From Thalassotalea nanhaiensis (GTDB taxonomy: Bacteria > Pseudomonadota > Gammaproteobacteria > Enterobacterales > Alteromonadaceae), in contig NZ_CP134146.1 in NCBI RefSeq assembly GCF_031583575.1, forward strand, positions 1,054,001-1,118,000: a stretch of DNA of 64,000 bases. Direction: 5' to 3'. The notes under the pieces were generated by a model, which saw nothing but the letters and a program-made list of their open reading frames with translations, searched no databases and was not told the DNA's origin. A program made the position numbers and the translations under genes. Positions 9,696 to 18,662 of this stretch are shown piece by piece; the stretch's first letter is position 1; every line of letters starts with the position of its first letter.

Positions 9696-9720
9696 TTTAT
9701 TATCTAGTTGAGATAATAAA
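9696..9720. repeat. AT-rich inverted repeat between permease and ypjD genes
   Basis: A 10-bp perfect inverted repeat (TTTATTATCT / AGATAATAAA) with a 5-nt spacer, in the 100 bp between the two minus-strand genes. It may be an operator for ypjD or a weak hairpin after the permease gene; neither is certain. Confidence 0.4.
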
Positions 9721-9744
9721 CAATACCAATATCTATAGCTAATA

Positions 9745-10824
9745 TTATTTAATGAATAAGCGGCGAAATGGTTTAATTGCCATACTCACTAATAATATTG
9801 TACAGCTTAATGCAAACCAATTAGGTAACATTTCGTGACTATGGCTCATTTGCTCAATGATACTAACGTTAAAAGCACCTAATGCAATATCTAAACAATA
9901 GCCAAAGCTAATTGCTGAAATAGATATCCCCATTAAATAACGAACCAGTACACTGGAACCCATTTCTTTTTTGATCACGCCTAAGGTAGATATATTTGTT
10001 GCTGGGCCTGCCATCATAAATACCAATGCGGTTCCTGGAGAAATACCAGCCAAAATAAAGCCCGCAGCGATAGGGGTAGATGCTGTAGCACAAATATACA
10101 TTGGAATAGAAATGGCGATCATTATCAACATAGCAATTAAACCACTACCGTAGCTTAATAAAAACTCTGGTGGTAAAAAAGTACGAACTAAAGTTGCAAA
10201 CACCAAACCGATAAACAACCAGATAACTAAATCATCAATTAACTGGGTAAAACCATATTTAATCCCTTGCATCGATTTTGTCAGCATTGAATCAGATTTT
10301 GGGGCGGTTTTAGAGGCGCAACAACTTGTCGCTGCTTCCTCTTTGTGCTGGTGCTCTTCGGTATTGTTATCGCTTGCACAACAAGATTTAACCTCTCCAG
10401 TTGCCACAGTCTCTTGTTCTTTACTGGTATTTACCAGAAAGCCTGTAAATATAGCCGACAAAATCGCAGCAAATGGACGGTATATCGCCATTATTGGGCC
10501 AAGCAATGCATAGGAAACTGATACTGAATCAACCCCAGTTTCTGGCGTGGCGACTAAAAAGGCCGACGTAGCGGGAGATGATGCACCCGAGCGCTTAAGC
10601 TGTGTTGCTACAGGAATTACACCACATGAACAAAGGGGAAGAGGGGCACCAATAAATGCCGCTTTTACTATGGCAAGCTTGCCATGACCTAAATGCTTGC
10701 TCAAAATTTGCGTAGGAACAAAAGACTTCATTAAACCGGCAATGATTAAACCTAGCAATAACCATGGGCTAGCTTCGTTGGTTAAGTCTAATAAATTACT
10801 CGCTAATTGGCTGACAATATCCAT
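9745..10824 (-). CDS. SO_0444-family Cu/Zn efflux permease
   Basis: A 359-aa DUF318-type permease with two sets of transmembrane helices. Each half carries a family motif: APLPLCSCGVIPVATQLKRSG in the first, and ATASTPIAAGFILAGISPG in the second. The loop between the halves has two metal-binding-like CC motifs (KSCCASD and TSCCASK) and histidine-rich segments (EEHQHKEE), as expected for heavy-metal export. The family name comes from the Shewanella SO_0444 copper/zinc efflux protein. The gene is divergent from ffh. I see no obvious metal-responsive operator. Confidence 0.85.
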   Translation of the reverse strand: MDIVSQLASNLLDLTNEASPWLLLGLIIAGLMKSFVPTQILSKHLGHGKLAIVKAAFIGAPLPLCSCGVIPVATQLKRSGASSPATSAFLVATPETGVDSVSVSYALLGPIMAIYRPFAAILSAIFTGFLVNTSKEQETVATGEVKSCCASDNNTEEHQHKEEAATSCCASKTAPKSDSMLTKSMQGIKYGFTQLIDDLVIWLFIGLVFATLVRTFLPPEFLLSYGSGLIAMLIMIAISIPMYICATASTPIAAGFILAGISPGTALVFMMAGPATNISTLGVIKKEMGSSVLVRYLMGISISAISFGYCLDIALGAFNVSIIEQMSHSHEMLPNWFALSCTILLVSMAIKPFRRLFIK

Positions 10825-11034
10825 AAATTACTTCTGTATGGTTGAAAATGATATTTTTATTACTATTAATAGTTAAGAATTAATACTAAGTTGATTGTAC
10901 CCTAGTTTTTTGAAAAATTAACGCTTTTAACCGTACAACGCTAAGGTTTGTTGATTTTATGCTTTCGCTTATTATTCGTGCGGGTATAATAGCTAACATT
11001 ATATCGATATTTCACTATTTAAAGTAATTAGACT

Positions 11035-12438
11035 ATGTTTGAGAATCTCTCCGATCGTTTATCCAAAACCCTGAAGAATATCAGTGGTCGTGGTCGTCTT
11101 ACCGAAGACAACATTAAAGACACCTTGCGCGAAGTGCGTATGGCTCTATTAGAAGCCGACGTAGCTTTACCGGTTATTCGTGAATTTATCGCCAATGTAA
11201 AAGAAAGAGCTGTTGGCCAAGAAGTTTCGAAAAGTTTATCTCCAGGGCAAATTTTCGTAAAAATAGTTCGTACTGAACTTGAATCGGCAATGGGTCAAGC
11301 TAATGAAGCGCTAGACTTAAAAGCAACGCCTCCGGCAATTATCTTAATGGCGGGTTTACAAGGTGCGGGTAAAACGACCTCTGTTGCCAAATTAGCTAAA
11401 TTCTTAAAAGAACGCGAAAAGAAAAAAGTCTTAGTGGTGAGCGCCGATGTTTATCGTCCTGCCGCCATTAAACAGCTTGAAACATTAGCCGGCGAAGTTG
11501 ATGTTGAGTTTTTCCCAAGTGATATTTCTCAAAAACCTACGGCTATTGCTAATAGCGCAATAGATCATGCAAAGAAACAGTTTTGTGATGTGGTGATTGT
11601 TGATACTGCGGGTCGTTTACACGTAGACGGCGAGATGATGGATGAAATTAAACAATTACATTCCAACATCAACCCAGTAGAAACGTTATTTGTCGTTGAT
11701 GCCATGACTGGTCAAGATGCTGCCAACACGGCAAAAGCATTTAACGACGCTTTACCATTAACCGGTGTTATCTTAACCAAGACCGATGGTGATGCTCGTG
11801 GTGGTGCGGCGCTATCAATTCGTCACATTACTGGTAAGCCAATTAAGTTTATGGGGGTTGGTGAAAAAACTGACGCCTTAGAACCGTTTCACCCAGATCG
11901 TGTAGCGTCTCGAATTCTTGGAATGGGTGATGTGTTATCACTTATTGAAGAAGTTGAGCAAAAAGTTGATAAGAAAAAAGCGGAACAGTTAGCTAAAAAA
12001 GTTAAAAGTGGTAAAGGGTTCAGCTTAGAAGATTTTCGTGATCAACTTGTGCAAATGAAAAGCATGGGTGGCATGATGGGCATGATGGATAAATTACCGG
12101 GTATGGGTAATATGTCTGAGCAAGTTAAAGGTCAAATGGATGATAAAGTTACCATACGCATGGAAGCTATCATCAATTCGATGACACCAGGTGAACGTGA
12201 ACGCCCTGATATTATTAAAGGCTCACGTAAACGTAGAATTGCTGCCGGTTCAGGAACACAAATTCAAGATGTGAATAAGTTGCTTAAGCAATTTACCCAA
12301 ATGCAAAAAATGATGAAAAAAATGTCTGGCAAAGGCGGCATGAAAAAAATGATGCGCTCAATGCAAGGCATGATGCCACCAGGTGGAATGGGCGGCATGG
12401 GTGGTATGGGCGGCCCTGGCGGTATGTTCCGCAAGTAA
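11035..12438 (+). CDS. ffh: Signal recognition particle GTPase Ffh (SRP54)
   Basis: The protein subunit of the bacterial SRP, which binds 4.5S RNA and signal sequences and targets ribosomes to FtsY at the membrane. The order is N domain (1-90, FENLSDRLSKTLKNISGRG), G domain with G1 GLQGAGKTTSVAKLA, G3 DTAGRLHVD, and G4/G5 region TKTDGDARGGAALS, then a methionine-rich M domain ending in repeated GGM motifs (GGMGGMGGMGG). Length 467 aa is near the usual 450. A single-gene unit with its own promoter region between 10825 and 11034. Confidence 0.97.
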   Translation: MFENLSDRLSKTLKNISGRGRLTEDNIKDTLREVRMALLEADVALPVIREFIANVKERAVGQEVSKSLSPGQIFVKIVRTELESAMGQANEALDLKATPPAIILMAGLQGAGKTTSVAKLAKFLKEREKKKVLVVSADVYRPAAIKQLETLAGEVDVEFFPSDISQKPTAIANSAIDHAKKQFCDVVIVDTAGRLHVDGEMMDEIKQLHSNINPVETLFVVDAMTGQDAANTAKAFNDALPLTGVILTKTDGDARGGAALSIRHITGKPIKFMGVGEKTDALEPFHPDRVASRILGMGDVLSLIEEVEQKVDKKKAEQLAKKVKSGKGFSLEDFRDQLVQMKSMGGMMGMMDKLPGMGNMSEQVKGQMDDKVTIRMEAIINSMTPGERERPDIIKGSRKRRIAAGSGTQIQDVNKLLKQFTQMQKMMKKMSGKGGMKKMMRSMQGMMPPGGMGGMGGMGGPGGMFRK

Positions 12439-12459
12439 GGCTTGTTTCACTGAATTACA

Positions 12460-12540
12460 CACGAATAAATTCACCCAACCAAATGTAAGTAATGGTTGGT
12501 CCGAATTTATTCGGTCGTAATCCCCTAAGGGTGAATTCAT
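12460..12540. repeat. Dispersed repeat, copy 1 of the GAATTTATTCGG family
   Basis: Contains a near-palindrome TCCGAATTTATTCGG followed by CGTAATCC and a GAATTCATTC tail. The same order of blocks recurs at 17372-17425. It lies just after ffh and probably has hairpin potential; no coding capacity is visible. Confidence 0.6.
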
Positions 12541-12654
12541 TCTGACGTTATAACGCGATATAACAAGCTTAAAAATCTCAGTTTGAGCTATCCATTACTC
12601 TCATGTAGTATGTTTAAACGAGTTCAACTTCCAATTTCCAAAGGCATTCAGTAA

Positions 12655-13770
12655 GTGCAGTTAATAAAATCTCTTTTTTGTTTCAAAGGCTTAGATAATT
12701 CAGAGCGTTATTTTGCTATCAGCATCTGTTGCTTGGCCGTTTTCTTTTTATTTAACGGCGTTATTTTATCCTCTCTAACTGCAAAGTTAATTCTTTTAGT
12801 GCTCATCACCATTGTTTATTTTGCTGCAGGCATACGTCGTTGTAGAGATAGCCATAAACGTTCAATGACAGCATGGCTAACGAGCATTGTTACATTTTTG
12901 TCATTCTTAGTGATTATTTTAATCCCGTCGGCAACCAGTTATGTATTACTAATATTACCGGTAATGGCGAGTTTGTATTTATTTTCATTACCGTCTTTTG
13001 CTCCACAAGTATATGTTATGGGGTATTGTGGACCCGTCGATCTTAGTGAGTTATCAGAGCCGGTAAAGGTAGAGCGAAAACCATTATCAAATAGAATTGA
13101 ACCAAGTTTATTTGGCGTAACAAACCAACAGGATGATGAGTTAAGTTTTTATGCGCCATCAATCGAGCCAGAAAATGTAGAGCAACCTGCTACACAACCA
13201 CCTAGGCAAGCAAGTAATGATTTAGCTTTGTTTATACACAAGTGGTTAATAGCAAATCAAAAAATTGCGGTTGCCGCTGGAATATTCATTTTATTTATCA
13301 GTGCTGTTATTACCAGCTTACCTTTTATCAACAATGCAATGACTGCAGATAGTGAAGCGCAAACCGCTGAGCAACAAGCAGCTAAGCCAGAAACTGCAGT
13401 TACACAACGTCAACAGTTATTGGCAATGCCTGATGAGTTTTATTTATTGTTAGATCAAAACGAAGGTCTAATTGTGCATTGGCAAGCTGATTTAATTCGT
13501 GAAGGTGAAATTTGGTCACAAGCAAGTGCGACAGGTGACGATAGTTGTGAAGTTATTGAGTTTAATAATGGCGATAAAGTCAGAACCATTAATGTTGTGG
13601 TAGAAGACTCAGGCAGCTATTACGCAAACTTTTCACCATTAGATACGGCTTCAGTGGTGAGGTCGTTAGCAAGACGCGGTAATTTTGGCCTATGTGGATA
13701 TAACTTCTCACTTAAAGGCTCACAAAAAGCGTTAAACTCTAATCCAATCTACAGTGATTACGCTAATTAA
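12655..13770 (+). CDS. DUF805-like membrane protein with C-terminal periplasmic domain
   Basis: A 371-aa protein I cannot assign a function. The first 110 residues resemble DUF805: several hydrophobic helices and the segment AAGIRRCRDSHKRSMTAW, comparable with the family's iRRLhD(T/S)g(R/K)S motif. A soluble Pro/Gln-rich linker follows, then a transmembrane helix near residues 205-225 (IAVAAGIFILFISAVITSL), and a C-terminal domain with two cysteines (DDSCEVIEF and FGLCGYNF) that could form a disulfide. The start is a GTG with AAAGG about ten bases upstream. It is monocistronic and convergent with the DMT gene. Confidence 0.6.
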   Translation: MQLIKSLFCFKGLDNSERYFAISICCLAVFFLFNGVILSSLTAKLILLVLITIVYFAAGIRRCRDSHKRSMTAWLTSIVTFLSFLVIILIPSATSYVLLILPVMASLYLFSLPSFAPQVYVMGYCGPVDLSELSEPVKVERKPLSNRIEPSLFGVTNQQDDELSFYAPSIEPENVEQPATQPPRQASNDLALFIHKWLIANQKIAVAAGIFILFISAVITSLPFINNAMTADSEAQTAEQQAAKPETAVTQRQQLLAMPDEFYLLLDQNEGLIVHWQADLIREGEIWSQASATGDDSCEVIEFNNGDKVRTINVVVEDSGSYYANFSPLDTASVVRSLARRGNFGLCGYNFSLKGSQKALNSNPIYSDYAN

Positions 13771-13781
13771 TACTTTCAATT

Positions 13782-13813
13782 AAAGCCAAGTACTTAATCT
13801 TGTACTTGGCTTT
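13782..13813. terminator. Bidirectional intrinsic terminator
   Basis: A 12-bp perfect stem (AAAGCCAAGTAC / GTACTTGGCTTT) with an 8-nt loop between convergent stops at 13770 and 13824. Confidence 0.85.
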
Positions 13814-13823
13814 CATCCTAAAG

Positions 13824-14789
13824 TTATATTCTTACCAAACGCTTTAATGCTCTAAAATTGTCTTTAGTTAGAATTTTATTTCCTAATGCAGTAAGCATAG
13901 AGCCTAATACAACTAAGCAAGCACCAATATAGGCAAGGTTGTTTAATGACTGCGCACTGAACATTTCAGGCCAAATTTTCTCGGCAATAGTTGCAAACAG
14001 TACGGTTAATAATGGTGTGATCGCTAATACTGCACTTACTTTCGATGCTGGCCAATACTCTAGTGATTCGGCAAAAGTACCGTAAGCGATTAAAGTGTTT
14101 GCACAACAAAAAATTAATAATACTATTGCGATTAAGTTTAATGAACCAATCTCTGCAGGCGAGGCTACCGGTAAAAAGAACAAGCTGGAAAATAAATAAA
14201 TAAACCACATTATTTGGTTTGAGCTAAAGTGGTTCAGCATTTTCTTTTGCAAAATAGCATAAATTGCCCAGGTAGAAGATGCGCCAAGCATAATGATAAA
14301 CCCGGTGATGAAATTATCACTATCAAGCTCTCCTGCATTACTGAACTGTTGATTAAAGAACAACACCAAGCCTGATATAAGTACAACAGAGCCAACCATT
14401 TGACCTCGGCTAAACGATTCTTTTAAGAAAAACACGCTGCCGACAAGCATCATAAATGGTGCCATCTGGATCAGCATTTGTGCTGTTTCTGCAGGCACAT
14501 AATATAAGGCTGATAAATATAAGATGTAATTTAGCGATAAAAATATCGCAGCTAAAAACAAACGTTTAAACAAACTTTTGTTTTTAAAAATAGCAGTTGG
14601 GATCTTATTCTTCTTATAAAGCATAAAAGAAACAAAGATGGCAGCAAAAAAGAATCGGTACCAGGTGATGGTGTAGGAATCCATAAGCTGTAAAACACTG
14701 GTCAGGGCTAAAGGTAGTAAACCCCACATTACTGCTGTAGTTAAAGCTAAGCTTAAACCTTTTATATTGCTGCTTGCTGCTGTTGGCAT
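13824..14789 (-). CDS. EamA/DMT-superfamily transporter
   Basis: A 321-aa drug/metabolite transporter family protein with about ten hydrophobic helices forming two EamA repeats. The first opens with GLSLALTTAVMWGLLPLAL and includes TWYRFFFAA and ETAQMLIQMAPFMMLVGSVFFLKE; the second includes SSTWAIYAILQKKM and PLLTVLFATIAEKIWPE. Such carriers export amino acids or small metabolites, but the substrate cannot be deduced. Divergent from the rpsP operon. Confidence 0.82.
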   Translation of the reverse strand: MPTAASSNIKGLSLALTTAVMWGLLPLALTSVLQLMDSYTITWYRFFFAAIFVSFMLYKKNKIPTAIFKNKSLFKRLFLAAIFLSLNYILYLSALYYVPAETAQMLIQMAPFMMLVGSVFFLKESFSRGQMVGSVVLISGLVLFFNQQFSNAGELDSDNFITGFIIMLGASSTWAIYAILQKKMLNHFSSNQIMWFIYLFSSLFFLPVASPAEIGSLNLIAIVLLIFCCANTLIAYGTFAESLEYWPASKVSAVLAITPLLTVLFATIAEKIWPEMFSAQSLNNLAYIGACLVVLGSMLTALGNKILTKDNFRALKRLVRI

Positions 14790-15034
14790 AATAAGATTGT
14801 TTTAACCGGTTGCGATCTGCTGAAATTAGTAGTTAAACAGTACTAATTTGTAAATGAGGCCGGATTTTATCTTAGATTTTAGCGATTAGCTTGTTTTTTT
14901 CGATTATTTTACCGTTAAAGTCGCATTTAAGTTGCAATTTAGCTGTAAAAGCGTAAAATCTGCGAGCTTTTCTTTCCCTAGTGGTAAGAAAGTGTCTGGA
15001 AAATTCGTTTTATAACTTAAATATAGAGGACGGT

Positions 15035-15280
15035 ATGGTAACCATTCGTTTAGCTCGTGGCGGCGCGAAAAAGCGTCCATTTTTTACAGTGGTTGTTGCT
15101 GACAGCCGTAACTCTCGCGATGGTCGTTTCATCGAGAAAGTTGGTTTCTTCAACCCTACTGCACAAGGTCAAGCGGAAAAACTTCGTTTAGATCTTGACC
15201 GTATCAACCACTGGGTTGGTCAAGGTGCTACGGTTTCTGACCGTGTTGCAAAGTTAGTTAAAGACGCTTCTGCGGCTTAA
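15035..15280 (+). CDS. rpsP: 30S ribosomal protein S16
   Basis: An 82-aa small-subunit protein needed for assembly of the 30S body. The start is the ATG at 15035, giving [20 protein letters not shown], the family N-terminus, with AGAGGA four to five bases upstream; a longer frame from 14981 has no support. It begins the conserved rpsP-rimM-trmD-rplS operon, 38 bp before rimM. Confidence 0.97.
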   Translation: MVTIRLARGGAKKRPFFTVVVADSRNSRDGRFIEKVGFFNPTAQGQAEKLRLDLDRINHWVGQGATVSDRVAKLVKDASAA

Positions 15281-15318
15281 TTAACTTATTGAAATTGAAT
15301 AAAGAGAATTAGTAAAAC

Positions 15319-15840
15319 ATGGAAAAAGAAGTCATCCTTGGAAAAATTGGTGCTGTTTACGGCATTAAAGGTTGGTTAAAAATTCATTCTTTTGCCGATT
15401 CTCCAGAAGCAATTTTCGATTATAGCCCTTGGGTGTTAAATCTTAATGGCAAAAAACTAACAGTAACAGTAAGTGAATGGCGTCGCCATTCAAATAGCTT
15501 AATTGCTAAATTTGCTGACATTAGTGACCGTAACGAAGCTCAGTTAAGAACTGGTGCTGAAATTACAGTAGCGAGTGATCTACTGCCAGAATTACCAGAA
15601 GGTGAGTTTTACTGGCGCGATCTAATCGGTATGGATGTGGTGAATACCTCTGGTTATAACCTGGGTAAAGTAACTGACATCATGGAAACCGGCTCAAACG
15701 ATGTACTGGTAGTTAAAGCTAATCGCACTGATGCGTTTGGCAAAAAGGAAAGGTTAATTCCTTACCTTGATGAGCAAGTGATCAAAACTGTTTCACTTGA
15801 CTCGAAACAAATTGACGTGGACTGGGACCCAGGTTTCTAA
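15319..15840 (+). CDS. rimM: Ribosome maturation factor RimM
   Basis: A 173-aa factor that binds S19 and assists maturation of the 30S head and 16S rRNA processing. The N-terminal RimM domain contains [21 protein letters not shown]; the C-terminal PRC barrel contains [16 protein letters not shown] and ends [17 protein letters not shown]. Second gene of the operon; trmD starts 4 bp after its stop. Confidence 0.96.
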   Translation: MEKEVILGKIGAVYGIKGWLKIHSFADSPEAIFDYSPWVLNLNGKKLTVTVSEWRRHSNSLIAKFADISDRNEAQLRTGAEITVASDLLPELPEGEFYWRDLIGMDVVNTSGYNLGKVTDIMETGSNDVLVVKANRTDAFGKKERLIPYLDEQVIKTVSLDSKQIDVDWDPGF

Positions 15841-15844
15841 CTCA

Positions 15845-16606
15845 ATGACTAATAGTAAAATGCGGATAGAGGTGATAAGCCTTTTTCCTGAAATGTTTAC
15901 TGCTATCACTGAGTCTGGGGTGACAGGAAGAGCGATTCGTAATGGCTTGATAGATTTCCAAACATGGAATCCTAGAGAGTTTACTAACGATAAGCATCGT
16001 ACCGTTGATGATCGTCCTTATGGCGGTGGTCCGGGAATGCTTATGATGGTACAACCATTACGAGATGCCATTAAAGCTGCCAAACAATCGGCAGGTGATG
16101 ATGCGCATGTGATCTACCTTTCGCCACAGGGACGAAAGCTTGACCAAGCGGGTGTACGTGAATTATCGACTCATAAGTCATTGGTATTAATTGCCGGGCG
16201 TTATGAGGGCATTGACGAAAGATTAATCGAGTCGGATATCGACGAAGAATGGTCTATCGGCGATTTTGTGTTAACTGGCGGTGAATTACCGGCAATGACC
16301 TTAATCGATGCAGTTGCACGATTTGTACCTGGTGTATTAGGGCATAATCAATCGGCTGAGCAGGATTCATTTTCTGACGGTTTATTAGATTGTCCACATT
16401 ACACAAGGCCAGAAGTTCTGGATAATAAATCTGTACCTAAAGTTTTGCTTAGTGGTAATCATGAACATATTCGCCAATGGCGTATGCAACAGTCTTTAGA
16501 AAGAACCTGGACTCGACGTCCAGAATTACTAACAAACCTAGCTCTGACTGCCGAGCAGGATAAAATGCTGAAGCTTATTAAGCAGAAGCCCAAATCCGGC
16601 AAATAG
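15845..16606 (+). CDS. trmD: tRNA (guanine37-N1)-methyltransferase
   Basis: Methylates G37 next to the anticodon, preventing +1 frameshifting. It is a trefoil-knot SPOUT enzyme: [13 protein letters not shown] at the N-terminus, [14 protein letters not shown], then [16 protein letters not shown] and the AdoMet-knot region [14 protein letters not shown] and [17 protein letters not shown] place the start at the ATG just after the rimM stop ([10 protein letters not shown]); an ATG five codons later is possible. A longer frame from 15797 overlapping rimM is unlikely. Confidence 0.96.
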   Translation: MTNSKMRIEVISLFPEMFTAITESGVTGRAIRNGLIDFQTWNPREFTNDKHRTVDDRPYGGGPGMLMMVQPLRDAIKAAKQSAGDDAHVIYLSPQGRKLDQAGVRELSTHKSLVLIAGRYEGIDERLIESDIDEEWSIGDFVLTGGELPAMTLIDAVARFVPGVLGHNQSAEQDSFSDGLLDCPHYTRPEVLDNKSVPKVLLSGNHEHIRQWRMQQSLERTWTRRPELLTNLALTAEQDKMLKLIKQKPKSGK

Positions 16607-16637
16607 TAGCAGTGTAACCTAGGAAGAAAGGTGTATT

Positions 16638-16988
16638 ATGAGTAATATCATTAATCAGCTCGAACAAGAGCAAATGAAAACTGACGTACCAGCGTTTGCC
16701 CCTGGTGATACTTTAGTTGTTAAAGTTAAAGTAAAAGAAGGTAACAAAGAACGTCTTCAAGCATTTGAAGGTGTTGTAATCGCTAAGAAAAACCGCGGAT
16801 TGCATTCTGCTTTTACTGTTCGTAAAATCTCGAACGGTGAAGGTGTAGAGCGTGTATTCCAGACACATAGCCCAATTGTTGCTGAAATTTCAGTTAAACG
16901 TCGTGGTGATGTACGTCAAGCCAAACTTTACTATCTACGTGAACTTTCTGGTAAGAAAGCACGTATTAAAGAGAAGTTGGGTAAGTAA
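16638..16988 (+). CDS. rplS: 50S ribosomal protein L19
   Basis: A 116-aa large-subunit protein at the 30S-50S interface. It has the canonical core [30 protein letters not shown] and the C-terminal [20 protein letters not shown] type sequence. AGGAAG lies upstream of the start. Last gene of the operon, followed within 15 bp by a strong terminator. Confidence 0.97.
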   Translation: MSNIINQLEQEQMKTDVPAFAPGDTLVVKVKVKEGNKERLQAFEGVVIAKKNRGLHSAFTVRKISNGEGVERVFQTHSPIVAEISVKRRGDVRQAKLYYLRELSGKKARIKEKLGK

Positions 16989-17002
16989 TTTATTACTTGT
17001 TC

Positions 17003-17036
17003 CAAAAAAAGGCTGCCTAAGGGCAGCCTTTTTTTT
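17003..17036 (+). terminator. Terminator of the rpsP-rplS operon
   Basis: Stem AAGGCTGCC / GGCAGCCTT with a short loop, preceded by an A run and followed by eight T. Lies directly after the rplS stop. Confidence 0.92.
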
Positions 17037-17082
17037 GGCCATGGATGGCCTATATGACAAAAATGCAGGAGCAATTTTTTGT

Positions 17083-17300
17083 TTTTACTTCAGGGATGAT
17101 GGAATGCAAATCGCCAAGGATGGCATTAGATTTGTAACTTCAGGGACAATTATTAAAGCGTCCATGCATAATTGCATATACAGCATCCTTGCTGAAAATG
17201 ATGGAATGCAAATCGCCAAGGACCGTTCATTCACATCCATGTGATCACGGTATTCATCACATCGTGTGAATCATGGTAATAGATTTGTAAAGGATGGCTA
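17083..17300. repeat. Dispersed ~50-bp repeat array (ACTTCAGGGA family), copy 1
   Basis: This gene-free stretch behind the rplS terminator holds a module beginning ACTTCAGGGATGATGG, continuing GAATGCAAATCGCCAAGG and ending TTTGTA, after which ACTTCAGGGA starts again: a period of about 50 bp. A partial module (GAATGCAAATCGCCAAGG) recurs at about 17204, followed by a TTCATTCACATCCATGTGATCA block that also occurs, diverged, near 50320. No ribosome binding site or plausible gene is present. Confidence 0.75.
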
Positions 17301-17371
17301 TTGATTCGGCGTCTTTTCGGTATAAGCTATTTTTAAAACCATAAATTTTAAGCTGCAAGTTTAAAATATAT

Positions 17372-17425
17372 CGTTGGTCCGAATTTATTCGGACGTAATC
17401 CTCGAAGAGCTAATTTATTCAAAGG
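17372..17425. repeat. Dispersed repeat, copy 2 of the GAATTTATTCGG family
   Basis: TTGGTCCGAATTTATTCGG followed by ACGTAATCC and a CTAATTTATTC tail, the same block order as at 12497-12535 after ffh. The core TCCGAAT-TT-ATTCGGA is palindromic. Confidence 0.6.
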
Positions 17426-17435
17426 TTATCCCTGC

Positions 17436-17828
17436 CTAAGTTAACATATTTAACGCTTCTTCAATTTCTTGCCAGCGCTTTTCGGTAAAATTACTGTTTG
17501 CCGTTTCATACGATTGCCCTTGCTCATCAACAAGCAACGTAACCTTGTCAATGCGTTTAATATGAGCATATTCAGCAACAGGAAAATGCCAATACACTGT
17601 ATGACTATTACGGCTAATTATCTCTGTGTCAGTAATGATTAATGAAGGGTGATGTCGCGCTGCCCAAACCATTGCAAATAAGATAAAACATAGCAGTTGT
17701 ACAATATTTATAAAGACTAAATAGCCTAAAACCAGGCTAACAATGGCCGTAATTAGGCTGATTAAAACTAAGGATAGATAGTGACCTTGTGGTGTAACAT
17801 AGGGTTTAGGTTTAAATTCTTGTAGCAT
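17436..17828 (-). CDS. Small membrane protein with PH-like C-terminal half, function unknown
   Basis: A 130-aa protein with two adjacent transmembrane helices near residues 18-55 (LVLISLITAIVSLVLGYLVF and VQLLCFILFAMVWAA) and a soluble C-terminal part of about 75 residues with alternating beta-strand-like segments (LIITDTEIISRNSHTVYWHFP, KVTLLVDEQGQSYE). The arrangement is that of DUF2244 or YcxB/PH-like membrane proteins, but I do not recognise it firmly. It lies between repeats and an OmpA-like gene on the same strand. Confidence 0.55.
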   Translation of the reverse strand: MLQEFKPKPYVTPQGHYLSLVLISLITAIVSLVLGYLVFINIVQLLCFILFAMVWAARHHPSLIITDTEIISRNSHTVYWHFPVAEYAHIKRIDKVTLLVDEQGQSYETANSNFTEKRWQEIEEALNMLT

Positions 17829-17908
17829 ACTTATAAAGTCAATAATTTAAAAAAGGAAAAGCCAGTTATAAACTGGCCTTTAAAGGATGTTATTTGTTAC
17901 AGAAGCTA

Positions 17909-18373
17909 TTAATAAATAATTTCCACATGGCGATCGGTTTTAGGGTTACTATTTTGACGTTTAGGATCGCCTTTGCCCATAGTTGTAGGCGTTAATCGTT
18001 CCTTCTCAACGCCAGCATTAACCAAATACACCCAAACTGATAATGCTCGCTCCTTACCTAGGTTATAGTTGAAGTCTTCTCCACCAACCAGGTCGGTATG
18101 CCCTTGTAATACAATTTGCCCATTTTTAAGCGATTTCATTGCCTCTAGGTGAGTATTAAGAACTTTCATGCTGTCTTCATTAAGTTCACTGGAGTTGAAA
18201 TCAAAATAAACAAATGGCTGAGCTGACACTGGTGCTGTTTCTGTTGGTGCCTCGGGCTCGTTGATAATTGCTGCATCAAGGTGAGGTTTGATCTGGTTTG
18301 CGCTTTTGAAATTTGCATTTGAATGACAAGCACTAATAAGTACAAGCAGGCTGAGTATTGATAACTTTTTCAT
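17909..18373 (-). CDS. OmpA-family lipoprotein (Pal-like peptidoglycan-binding)
   Basis: An outer-membrane-associated lipoprotein: signal peptide ending LISAC (lipobox), a short variable linker rich in Pro/Thr/Glu, then an OmpA C-terminal peptidoglycan-binding domain (VYFDFNSSELNEDSM, LQGHTDLVGGEDFNYNLGKERA, and KGDPKRQNSNPKTDRHVEI). The Asp and Arg of the GHTD and DRHVEI motifs bind meso-diaminopimelate in this fold. I prefer the ATG at 18373 (MKKLSILSLL) to an upstream TTG at 18385. The gene is a likely structural anchor rather than true Pal, since no tol genes are near. Confidence 0.85.
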   Translation of the reverse strand: MKKLSILSLLVLISACHSNANFKSANQIKPHLDAAIINEPEAPTETAPVSAQPFVYFDFNSSELNEDSMKVLNTHLEAMKSLKNGQIVLQGHTDLVGGEDFNYNLGKERALSVWVYLVNAGVEKERLTPTTMGKGDPKRQNSNPKTDRHVEIIY

Positions 18374-18505
18374 CTTAAATTTCAAAACCTAAAATTCTTT
18401 TAATAATATAAAGTTATAACATGATATCGTAATTTTGCGATGAAAAATGTAATAAATATGAAAAGGATTGGTAGCAATTTTATTTCAATAAAATGTAAAA
18501 TACAG

Positions 18506-18521
18506 ATGACAGCGCTGTCAT
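18506..18521. promoter_or_regulatory. 16-bp perfect palindrome upstream of acs
   Basis: ATGACAGC-GCTGTCAT, a perfect even-symmetry palindrome about 140 bp before the acs start. The central GC dyad and length resemble LacI-family operators. No LacI-type regulator is encoded in the window, so the cognate factor is unknown. Confidence 0.5.
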
Positions 18522-18662
18522 TTTGTGGTTTTATATATGCTATTACAAAAATGTAATATATAAAATGTTGAAAATATTCTATGTTTGTTAACTGTGAATA
18601 CCTCTTAAATTTTTATATTACAATTTATAATCAATAACATGAAACACCATCAGGCGAATTAA

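Noticed and set aside
14981-15034. Longer S16 start
   Set aside because: The extra 18 codons are not part of S16; AGAGGA sits just before the ATG at 15035.
16852-17244. Open frame over the end of rplS and the repeats
   Set aside because: It is out of frame with rplS, crosses a terminator and is explained by repeats.
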